Origin: Gordonia oryzae
GTDB taxonomy: Bacteria; Actinomycetota; Actinomycetes; Mycobacteriales; Mycobacteriaceae
Reading direction: 5' to 3'
Assembly: GCF_003797185.1 (NCBI RefSeq)
Contig: NZ_RKMH01000003.1
Location: 248,001 to 312,000, forward strand
Length of the DNA stretch: 64,000 nucleotides
The notes under the pieces were generated by a model, which searched no databases, was not told the DNA's origin, and worked only from the letters and a program-made list of their open reading frames with translations. The translations under genes were made by a program, and so were the position numbers. Of this stretch, positions 34,765 to 41,940 are shown piece by piece (position 1 is the stretch's first letter; each line of letters starts with the position of its first letter).

Positions 34765-34941
34765 ATGGCGCCCGCTGCCTCTGACAACGACGCCAAACCA
34801 CTGTCGTCCGTCGATGACGAACCAGAATTCAGTCCGCATTCGGAAAATTGGACCGTGGCGGCCCTCGTGGCGGTGGCAGCAATGAGAGTGGAGCGGCGCA
34901 TCGAATTTATCCTCGTCGTGAATGGACGCGAGAGCGTCTGA
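34765..34941 (+). CDS. Possible 58-residue small protein
   Basis: An open frame of 58 codons starts at ATG 34765 and ends at TGA 34941. Its N-terminus is acidic (KPLSSVDDEPEFSPHSENW), followed by an amphipathic or hydrophobic helix (TVAALVAVAAMRVERRIEFI). No ribosome site stands out. The same frame extends upstream through one stop to a second ATG (34690), so it may be the tail of a decayed longer gene. The family was not recognised. Confidence 0.3.
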   Translation: MAPAASDNDAKPLSSVDDEPEFSPHSENWTVAALVAVAAMRVERRIEFILVVNGRESV

Positions 34942-35246
34942 TGAACCGCTACCGCACTCGTGTCACCTGCCGCTTTCACGAGGGGGCCGGCCGTGGACGG
35001 TCCGGCACTGAAAGGAACTGGTCCACGACGAGTCCGCCGACGCAACCATGAGCGCCATCAACTATTCGGTCGACTGTGCGCGCCGACCCGATCTCGACGG
35101 CGACCGCGTCGTGGTGACCTTCGACGAGAAGTTCTCGGTCATCGCTGGTAGCCGTACTCGGGGCCATGCGCGCCCCGGTGCCGGTCTTCGGATCACCGCC
35201 ACCCCAGAATTCGTACACCCCGGGGTGGCGACAGCACCGCTACGTC
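34942..35246. other. Intergenic region with a broken coding-like segment
   Basis: From ATG 35048 the plus strand shows good codon bias for about 45 residues (SAINYSVDCARRPDLDGDRV, then VVTFDEKFSVIAGSR). It then runs into the antisense of the chloride channel gene, so it is at best an N-terminal gene remnant. Nothing else is recognisable. Confidence 0.35.
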
Positions 35247-36518
35247 TCAGTGGCTACGCCGGCGAATCGCGAAATGACCACAGATGCCATGGCGCCGCAG
35301 CACCGGAACCCCCGCCTGCACCGCGTACCCCACCATCGTGATCAGCGCCAGGGCACACAGAAACGTCGGTGGCGGATGAGCCAGCTCCCACGCGAAGACA
35401 GCGGCGAACAGCGGCGCTCGTTGGGAGAAGCCCAGAAACGCCGCGGCAGCGAGCAAAGCGACCGCAGCGGGATTGATATCCCAGCCGGTCCAATGATCGG
35501 CCAGGATCGCGACGGCGGCACCGAATGCGGCGCCGGTGGCCAGCGCCGGGGTGATCAAGCCGCCGACCGCACCGGCACGCAGATGGATGGCGGTGAGGAC
35601 GGGTTTGAGCAACGCCACGGCCAGCACCGTGAGCAGAGGTCCACCGCCGCCAAGCGATTCGGCGATGATGGACTTGCCGTTGCCGGGTAGTTCGGGAAAC
35701 CACAGCGCGCTGATACCGGTCAACGCACCGGCACCGGTCAGCGCAGGGATCAACCACCATCCCGAGACCGGTTGTCGCTGAACATGACTCATCAGACGCG
35801 CGAACGCCACACCCAGGACCATGCTCGCTGCCACGGCGGCCGGTGCCACCACCGCGACCTCCGCGGTGAGATCGGCGCCAGGCCAGACGAATGTCGGTCG
35901 GTCGCCGACAACCGGCGACGCCGCGACGACGGCCAATACCGACGTCAACGTCGCGGTGAGCACCTCGCGAGGGCGCCACGAACGCAGCAGGAGTTGGACG
36001 GTGAACAATGCGCCGGCCAACGGCACGTTGTACACCGCACCGAGCCCGGCACCGGCCGCCGACGCCAGCAACACCCGGATGTCGGATTCCGCCAGGGGAA
36101 TCCGACGGAGTACGAGGTCTGCGGCGACGGCCGCGAACTCGCGGGCAGCGCCCTCTCGCCCCAGCGATGCCCCGGTCCCGACCAGCAGGATCTGCAGCGA
36201 CGAGTCGGCGGCGCGGGGACCCGTCGCCACCGGCTCCCCTCGCTCGATTGTGGCGGTCAACGGGATCAGTTGCTGACGACCTCGCAGCCACCACCAACCG
36301 GCACCGGCAAGCGCCCCTCCGACCACGGGCCCGGCCACGCGGCGCCAGGCGGTCGTTGCACTGATCCCGTCGAGAAGTGTGCCCGACCAGTAACCGAACG
36401 TCACATGCTGAATTGCCTTGAGTACCACCGCGGTGGCGCCACCGGCGACGCCGGCCATCAGACCCGCAGCGATCACGCCGAGCACAAACCAGCCGAACCT
36501 ACGCATCAGGCTGTCCAT
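35247..36518 (-). CDS. ClC-type voltage-gated chloride channel/antiporter family protein
   Basis: A 423-residue polytopic protein. The ClC selectivity motifs are present: GTGASLGREGAAREFAA (the GREGP-type helix N, with Ala in place of Pro), AGLGAVYNVPLAGALF and AVGGLITPALATGAAFG. The gating-glutamate position is Glu in GREGA. There is no cytoplasmic CBS pair. It probably exchanges chloride and protons or conducts chloride or fluoride. It is divergent from the decayed acetate transporter. Confidence 0.88.
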   Translation of the reverse strand: MDSLMRRFGWFVLGVIAAGLMAGVAGGATAVVLKAIQHVTFGYWSGTLLDGISATTAWRRVAGPVVGGALAGAGWWWLRGRQQLIPLTATIERGEPVATGPRAADSSLQILLVGTGASLGREGAAREFAAVAADLVLRRIPLAESDIRVLLASAAGAGLGAVYNVPLAGALFTVQLLLRSWRPREVLTATLTSVLAVVAASPVVGDRPTFVWPGADLTAEVAVVAPAAVAASMVLGVAFARLMSHVQRQPVSGWWLIPALTGAGALTGISALWFPELPGNGKSIIAESLGGGGPLLTVLAVALLKPVLTAIHLRAGAVGGLITPALATGAAFGAAVAILADHWTGWDINPAAVALLAAAAFLGFSQRAPLFAAVFAWELAHPPPTFLCALALITMVGYAVQAGVPVLRRHGICGHFAIRRRSH

Positions 36519-36611
36519 GCTGCGGCAGCGTCACCCGGCGAGCCGGGATAGCGGTCAGCGATCCACGCGCCAAGGGCCGGCGGTGTACTCCCCAACGGGT
36601 GTACTGACCCG

Positions 36612-36627
36612 CTGACCTCACGGTCAG
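36612..36627. promoter_or_regulatory. Palindrome upstream of the decayed acetate transporter
   Basis: CTGACC-TCAC-GGTCAG is a perfect 6+4+6 palindrome. About 40 bp to its left GGTGTACT occurs twice 17 bp apart. Both lie in the gap between the ClC gene and the transporter remnant and may be leftover control sites of the latter. Confidence 0.35.
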
Positions 36628-36735
36628 TCGCGGAATAGGATTGTCGATCAATCATGGTGGCCCCGGACACAACGCGCGTTGACGCCGACGATCGGGATCG
36701 CCGATGGATGCCCTCTCTGCACGAAGGACACCCCC

Positions 36736-37093
36736 ATGACCGCCGTCGCACGTGCCCACCCGATGTGATCACCACCGCCGATACCGCACCAACTGTGCCC
36801 GTGGGCAATCCGGCGACCATCGGCATCGCGGCCTTCATCGTCGGATCGGTGGCACTCGTCGCCGCCGTGGGATTGTCGCCCGCACAGAACGCGGTGTTCG
36901 GCATCGGTTGGGGATTCTGGCTCAGCGACGCAGCGCTCGTACTCGGCCTGACCCGCACCTGGTACGGCGTGAAACCGCCAACTCCGTGACGCCCCAGGAG
37001 CTGTTCCTCACCTCGTGGGTGCGGGTGATCGTGAAGCCGACCTTGGTCACCGTGCGCCTGTACCTGGGAGTCGTCGTCGCGAGCGTGAGATGA
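36736..37093 (+). pseudogene. GPR1/FUN34/YaaH (SatP-type acetate) transporter remnant
   Basis: An AAGGA site precedes ATG 36736 (MTAVARAHPM, then a stop). A different frame reads VGNPATIGIAAFIVGSVALV and then FGIGWGFWLSDAALVLGLTR with TWYGVKPP. Another shift gives TPQELFLTSWVRVIVKPTLV, TVRLYLGVVV. These correspond to TM1, the FGxFxGxWLSxAxLVLGLxHNWF segment and the TQELFLISWL-x-LTLATLRLP segment of the family, with the middle deleted. Two frameshifts and at least one deletion make it non-functional. Confidence 0.7.
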
Positions 37094-37369
37094 AGCGTCG
37101 CGCCAGGCGAGCTGCGCGCGGGCTGGGCTCATCGACGCCACGGACCGACCAACATAGGGAAGACCGACCGCCCGTCCAAGGCGGCATCTCGCCCCGAGCA
37201 ATGCCTCCCTCGGCTTACATACCCGGGACGAGCACTCCCCACCGACGAATGCGTCGACGATGATCGCGGCGGCGGTGCGGTCGGTTGCGCGGATCGCGTC
37301 ATCGGCCGAATTTCTCCGAGCCGCTCTGCCGCCGATCACCACGGCATCGTAGGTCGCTCTCGTGGACAT
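37094..37369 (-). pseudogene. Pyridine nucleotide-disulfide oxidoreductase N-terminal remnant
   Basis: From ATG 37369 (minus strand) the translation reads STRATYDAVVIGGRAARRNS, then DRTAAAIIVDAFVGGECSSR and VCKPREALL. This matches the FAD-binding start and redox-active CxxxxC region of NAD(P)/FAD-dependent disulfide reductases (VIGGGPAGEN, VGGECSYWACMPSKALLRP). The glycine motif is ruined (GGRAAR), and the rest of the gene is gone, replaced by the antisense of the acetate transporter relic. Confidence 0.65.
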
Positions 37370-37580
37370 CCTTTAACCACCTTTGGCGCTTCGGGATCCG
37401 CAACTCGACAACTCCGGCAATAACGGCGACACACGTCCACGAGCACGTCTACGGGGATAGGGTACTGAAGGGATTCGCCGGCATCACAGACGATGTACCG
37501 ACCGCTCGCGCAGGTCGGAGAATGTCCGCGAGTCACAGCGGGACACAACCTGCCCCGCGGGGAGTTCGCGACGAGGAGAT
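37370..37580. other. Upstream region of the phospholipase gene
   Basis: About 210 bp of non-coding sequence ending in GAGGAGAT. It presumably contains the phospholipase promoter; no clear -35/-10 pair stands out. Confidence 0.4.
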
Positions 37581-39116
37581 GTGAGTTCATCGATGTTTAC
37601 AGGATTGGGTCGACGTGAATTCCTGAGGCGGGTCGCCGCAACCGGCGGCGGCGCATTGCTCACCTCGTGGGCCGCGCCGATCATCGACAAGGCCTACGCT
37701 TCGGCCGATCCCGGGGGGACCGGATCACTCGATGACATCGAGCACATCGTGCTCTTCATGCAAGAGAACCGGTCATTCGATCACTACTTCGGATCCTATT
37801 CCGGCGTAAAAGGTTTCGGTGATGCATCCACGGCGTGGAAGCAGTACGGATGGGCGCCGGGCACGGGTCCCACACCCAGCGGCTACACCATGCCCTTCCG
37901 GCTGGACACCACCGCGGGGCCCAACCTCGACGGCGAGTGCATCAACGACCCCGATCACTCGTGGGCCGGCATGCACCACGCATGGAACGGCGGCCGCAAC
38001 GACCGCTGGCTTCCGATGTCGGTCAAATCCGTCGGCCCCGACAACGCCCCAGCGCTGATGGGCTACTACGAACGTGAGGACATCCCGGTCCACCGCTCGC
38101 TCGCCGAGGCCTTCACCCTGTGCGACGGCTACCACTGTTCGGTGCTCGGACCCACCGACCCCAATCGCCTGTACTGGATGAGTGCAACCCTGGATCCGGA
38201 GGGCCGCCACGGTGGTCCGCTTCTCGAAACCCCCACTCTCATCCCCAAGTTCGTCTATTCGTGGCGCACGATGCCGGAAAACCTCCAAGAGGCCGGGGTG
38301 AGCTGGAAGATCTACAACAACAAGGACCTCGGCCCGGTCTCGTCGGTGATCCTCGACGGCATGATGGGCTGCTTCAAGCAGGCACAGGACCCGAATTCCG
38401 AACTCGCCAAGCGCGGTATCGCCCCCACCTATCCCAACGACTTCGCCGCCGACGTCAAGGCCAACCGCCTGCCGAAGGTCTCCTGGGTGATCCCACCGGT
38501 GATGGAATGCGAGCATCCGGCATTGCCCGCCGCCCTCGGCGCCGTCGGCATCGTGCAACTCCTCGACATCCTCACCTCCAATCCCGCGGTGTGGGAGAAG
38601 ACCGCCCTGATCATCAGTTACGACGAGAACGGCGGCTTCTTCGATCACGTCACCCCGCCGACCGCGCCTGCGGGCACCCCCGGCGAATACGTGAGCGTCG
38701 GCGACCTCAACCGGTTTCCGGCCGCCAAGGGCATCCGCGGCCCCATCGGACTTGGCTATCGCGTGCCCTGCTTCGTGATCTCGCCCTACAGCCGTGGCGG
38801 ACTCGTGGCCTCGGAGACCTTCGACCACACCTCGCAGCTGCGGCTGATCGAGAAGCGGTTCGGCGTCGACGTGCCCAACCTGACGGCGTGGCGCCGTGCG
38901 GCCGTCGGCGACATGACCTCGGCCTTCGACTTCGGTAGTCGGCCGAATTCCGCGCGGCCGCACTTCGGCGATCCCAATCCCGACGCGCAAAACGCACTGC
39001 TGCAATGCGGTCCCAACGTCGCGGCGGGTACCGCTGGGCGTGGCCAGCCCTACCCGGTCCCGCCGAATTCGATGCCGCGCCAACAACCGGGAACTCGGCG
39101 GGCACCGACCGGGTGA
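37581..39116 (+). CDS. Tat-exported phospholipase C (phosphoesterase family)
   Basis: A 511-residue protein resembling PlcA-D of M. tuberculosis. The N-terminal Tat signal has [21 protein letters not shown]. The phosphoesterase domain shows [45 protein letters not shown] and [10 protein letters not shown] (catalytic Thr/Asn/His/Asp metal-site neighbourhood). It hydrolyses phospholipids or other phosphoesters outside the cell. GTG 37581 and ATG 37593 are both plausible; neither has ideal spacing to GAGGAG. The gene stands alone, like plcD. Confidence 0.92.
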   Translation: MSSSMFTGLGRREFLRRVAATGGGALLTSWAAPIIDKAYASADPGGTGSLDDIEHIVLFMQENRSFDHYFGSYSGVKGFGDASTAWKQYGWAPGTGPTPSGYTMPFRLDTTAGPNLDGECINDPDHSWAGMHHAWNGGRNDRWLPMSVKSVGPDNAPALMGYYEREDIPVHRSLAEAFTLCDGYHCSVLGPTDPNRLYWMSATLDPEGRHGGPLLETPTLIPKFVYSWRTMPENLQEAGVSWKIYNNKDLGPVSSVILDGMMGCFKQAQDPNSELAKRGIAPTYPNDFAADVKANRLPKVSWVIPPVMECEHPALPAALGAVGIVQLLDILTSNPAVWEKTALIISYDENGGFFDHVTPPTAPAGTPGEYVSVGDLNRFPAAKGIRGPIGLGYRVPCFVISPYSRGGLVASETFDHTSQLRLIEKRFGVDVPNLTAWRRAAVGDMTSAFDFGSRPNSARPHFGDPNPDAQNALLQCGPNVAAGTAGRGQPYPVPPNSMPRQQPGTRRAPTG

Positions 39117-39196
39117 CCTGCGCCGCGGGATGACCGTGATGTACTCGGATCATGATCGGTGCGCGTGATCAGGGCCGCTTTCCGCAGGTGCTCGCC

Positions 39197-39388
39197 ATGA
39201 GTAATGGCGCCGTCGCCGGACTCACCATCGGCATCTCGGTGTATGCCGCGGCGATCCTCATCGCCGTCGGCCTCGGCATCAGCGCCGCACGTCAGGGCCG
39301 TCACCGCGTGGCCATCGCGTGTGCGATCGTCGTCGGTGTCCTCACCGTCGCCGGGGTGATCATCGCCGTCGCGAGCAGCGTCGCCTGA
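39197..39388 (+). CDS. Small membrane protein
   Basis: A 63-residue protein (from ATG 39197; an upstream ATG at 39152 adds 15 residues). It has two hydrophobic helices, GLTIGISVYAAAILIAVGLG and VAIACAIVVGVLTVAGVIIA, joined by a short basic loop (RQGRHR). It belongs to the many small two-helix proteins of actinobacteria with unknown role. Close to the phospholipase gene on the same strand. Confidence 0.55.
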   Translation: MSNGAVAGLTIGISVYAAAILIAVGLGISAARQGRHRVAIACAIVVGVLTVAGVIIAVASSVA

Positions 39389-39667
39389 GATGCGGGCGAC
39401 CGGAGGTGACTCGCGCCACGATTCGCCCATTCTCGCCGCAACCGTGTAGCGTTGCTCAACGAATGACCCGCCCAGCGCGGAGTCAGACGTCGTAGAACGA
39501 CTGTTTTCGGCGGTCCCACCGGGGCCCACTGGCCTTCCGGTCGGAGAGAACCGCCTCGATCACTCCACTTCATACGGCGAACGAATGCGCGGACCCGCGC
39601 GTTCGCCATCCATCTCGCGATGTGGGTGATCCCTGCGCCGTGAGACTGCCCGAAAGGCACCACACGT
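39389..39667 (+). promoter_or_regulatory. Long structured 5' leader of the DEAD-box helicase gene
   Basis: The 279-bp gap has a TAGCGT -10-like box near 39450, which would give a leader of about 200 nt. It contains a stem-loop at 39576-39607 (GGCGAACG/CGTTCGCC outer stem, CGCG inner stem) and ends with AAAGGCACC nine bases before the ATG. Long leaders are typical of autoregulated cold-shock helicase mRNAs; the function here is inferred. Confidence 0.4.
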
Positions 39668-41182
39668 ATGACGACATTCGCATCCCTCGGTGTGCCCACC
39701 GCACTCGTCGAGGTGCTCGCCGCCGACGGCAAGACCGAGGCGTTTCCCATCCAGGCCGACACCCTGACCGATACCCTCGACGGTGCCGACGTCCTCGGCC
39801 GGGGCCGTACCGGCTCCGGCAAGACCCTGGCCTTCTCCATCCCGCTGGTCGCCGGACTGGCCGAGATGGAGGTCACCCGCACCCCGGGCGCACCGACCGG
39901 ACTGGTCCTGGCCCCCACCCGTGAGCTGGCCACCCAGATCGCGACGGCCATCGAACCCCTCGCAGCTGCGCTGAGCCTGCGCGTCACCACCATCTTCGGC
40001 GGCGTCAGTCAGAAGCGTCAGGAAGACGCGATGCGCCGCGGCGCCGACATCGTCGTCGCCTGCCCCGGCCGCCTGGAAGACCTTGTGCAGCAACGCATCG
40101 TGCGTCTGGACAACGTCGAGATCACCGTGCTCGACGAGGCCGATCACATGGCCGACCTCGGCTTCCTACCCGCCGTCACCCGCATCCTCGCAGCCACCCC
40201 CGCCGACGGACAGCGGATGCTGTTCTCGGCCACCCTCGACAACGGCGTCGACAAACTCGTCAAGCGATTCCTGAATCAACCGGTGATGCACTCGGTCGAC
40301 GACTCCTCCTCGCCCGTCGAGCAGATGACCCACCATGTCTTCGAGGTGGCGGGCGCCGGCGACAAGACCGCGCTGATCAACACCCTCGCTTCCGGTACCG
40401 GCCGACGAATCCTGTTCACCCGCACCAAGCACCAGGCCAAGAAGCTCGCCAAGAAGCTGACCGCCGACGGCATTCCCGCGGTTGATCTGCACGGCAACCT
40501 GTCGCAGGCACAGCGTGACCGCAGTCTCGCGGCCTTCGGCAACGGCTCGGTCCGCGTGCTCGTCGCCACCGACGTCGCCGCACGCGGCGTGCACGTCGAC
40601 GGCATCGAGCTGGTCGTGCACGTCGATCCGCCGGCCGAGCACAAGGCCTACCTGCACCGATCGGGGCGTACCGCGCGTGCCGGCAACGCCGGTGACGTCG
40701 TCACCGTCTGTCTGCCCGAGCAGCGCCGGGACCTGCGATCGCTGTTGCACAAGGCGAAGATCCAAGTGACCCCGCAGCGTGTGGACGCGGACTCCGAGGC
40801 CGTCGTCACCCTCGTCGGTGAGCGGGCCCCCTACGTCACGCCCGCTCCCGAGCAGCCCGCAGCGCAGCATCAGGCGCGCGGCCCGCGTCGATCCGGCGAC
40901 CAGTCCGGCGGTCGCAGCCGCGGTCGCGGTCGCAACGGTGGCAGCCACAGTGGCGGCCGGGCTCGCACCGACCAGTCCGGCGGACAGAGTTCACGGTCGC
41001 GCTCGGGTGGCAATCACCGGTCGGCGACCGGCCACCCGGAGTCGAGCACCTCGCGCACCGGAACCGCCGCACGGTCGGATGGGTCCCGCGGCCGCGACCC
41101 TCAGAGCGGCTCGCGGCGCGGAAACGGCCGCAACGGCAACGGTCAGGTTGGGCGTCGACACACCTCGTCGGCGGCTCGCTGA
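39668..41182 (+). CDS. DEAD-box ATP-dependent RNA helicase (RhlE-like)
   Basis: A 504-residue helicase. It has a Q-motif region (FPIQADTL), Walker A GRTGSGKTLAF, PTRELATQ, GG, TPGR-like CPGRLEDL, the DEAD box in VLDEADHMADLGF, SAT in MLFSATL, and HRSGRTARAG in domain 2. From about 390 on, the tail is rich in Ser, Gly, Arg (GGRSRGRGRNGGSHSGGRAR), an RNA-binding low-complexity region. It remodels RNA duplexes in ribosome assembly or decay, especially in the cold. It is monocistronic with a long leader. Confidence 0.94.
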   Translation: MTTFASLGVPTALVEVLAADGKTEAFPIQADTLTDTLDGADVLGRGRTGSGKTLAFSIPLVAGLAEMEVTRTPGAPTGLVLAPTRELATQIATAIEPLAAALSLRVTTIFGGVSQKRQEDAMRRGADIVVACPGRLEDLVQQRIVRLDNVEITVLDEADHMADLGFLPAVTRILAATPADGQRMLFSATLDNGVDKLVKRFLNQPVMHSVDDSSSPVEQMTHHVFEVAGAGDKTALINTLASGTGRRILFTRTKHQAKKLAKKLTADGIPAVDLHGNLSQAQRDRSLAAFGNGSVRVLVATDVAARGVHVDGIELVVHVDPPAEHKAYLHRSGRTARAGNAGDVVTVCLPEQRRDLRSLLHKAKIQVTPQRVDADSEAVVTLVGERAPYVTPAPEQPAAQHQARGPRRSGDQSGGRSRGRGRNGGSHSGGRARTDQSGGQSSRSRSGGNHRSATGHPESSTSRTGTAARSDGSRGRDPQSGSRRGNGRNGNGQVGRRHTSSAAR

Positions 41183-41236
41183 CACCTCTCGAGTGACCCG
41201 CATCACCTGCGGGCCGCGGTGAGACCACCCCCTCAA

Positions 41237-41274
41237 AATTGCACAGGTCTGCAACATTGCAGTCCCGTGCAATT
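41237..41274. promoter_or_regulatory. 38-bp concentric double palindrome (TetR operator)
   Basis: Outer arms AATTGCAC (41237-41244) and GTGCAATT (41267-41274) and inner arms CTGCAA (41249-41254) and TTGCAG (41257-41262) share the same centre (41255.5). The palindrome ends five bases before the TACGGT -10 box of the TetR gene. The nested TTGCA cores suggest two regulator dimers bound side by side. Confidence 0.72.
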
Positions 41275-41291
41275 TCCGTACGGTGGGAGTC

Positions 41292-41927
41292 ATGCGATCC
41301 CCCGGCCTGCGTGAGTCCAAGAAGGCAGCCACCCGCCTCGCCCTTGCAGAGACGGTCCTGATCCTGGCCACCCGCGATGGCATCGACGCGGTGACCATCG
41401 ACGCCGTCGCCGCCGAGGTCGGGGTATCGGTGCGCACCTTCCACAACTACTTCACCAGCAAAGAGGACGCCCTCATCGCCTTTGTCGGCATACTCCTCGA
41501 CCGCATCGATGACGGCGTCCGCGCCCGCCCGCAGGGCGAATCACTCTGGGATTCGTTGAGATTCGCAATGATCGAGATCGCCACCGACTCCGACACCAAC
41601 CCGGAGTCGCTGGTCACGCTGCTGCGCATGTTCGACACCGAACCCACCCTGACCGCACACTCCCGCAGCATCAATCTCGGCGCCTCGATCGATACCCGAC
41701 TGTCGGAGATGATGGCTGCCCGCGGCGCCGATCCCGAGACTCTGCGGCCCCATCTTGCGTTCACCACCGCGCTGTGTGCGGCGCGGACCGCGCTCGAATT
41801 CTGGTCGGCGCACCGAAACTCGGGACACCACTCCGCCCGCGAGATGCTCAATGCCGCTTTCGATCAGCTGGGAGCCGGTATGGCACAACAACTTCCGATA
41901 CGATCCCCGAGCTTGTCCAACAACTGA
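41292..41927 (+). CDS. TetR family transcriptional regulator upstream of mmpL
   Basis: A 211-residue protein. The HTH reads ATRLALAETVLILATRDGID, then VTIDAVAAEVGVSVRTFHNYF. The C-terminal domain has LRPHLAFTTALCAARTALEF. ATG 41292 is seven bases after TACGGT (41279-41284), a leaderless arrangement. The 38-bp palindrome directly upstream is its likely operator, giving autorepression and repression of the following MMPL gene, whose start lies 13 bp after this gene's stop. Confidence 0.9.
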   Translation: MRSPGLRESKKAATRLALAETVLILATRDGIDAVTIDAVAAEVGVSVRTFHNYFTSKEDALIAFVGILLDRIDDGVRARPQGESLWDSLRFAMIEIATDSDTNPESLVTLLRMFDTEPTLTAHSRSINLGASIDTRLSEMMAARGADPETLRPHLAFTTALCAARTALEFWSAHRNSGHHSAREMLNAAFDQLGAGMAQQLPIRSPSLSNN

Positions 41928-41940
41928 GGAGTTTTGTTCC

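Noticed and set aside
34650-35045. 131-codon minus-strand open frame after the tRNA
   Set aside because: Low-complexity Ser/Thr/Ala composition, no ribosome site and no recognisable domain in a degraded region.
35048-35341. 97-codon gene between the tRNA region and the ClC gene
   Set aside because: Its second half overlaps the ClC gene antisense and loses coding character, so at most an N-terminal relic.
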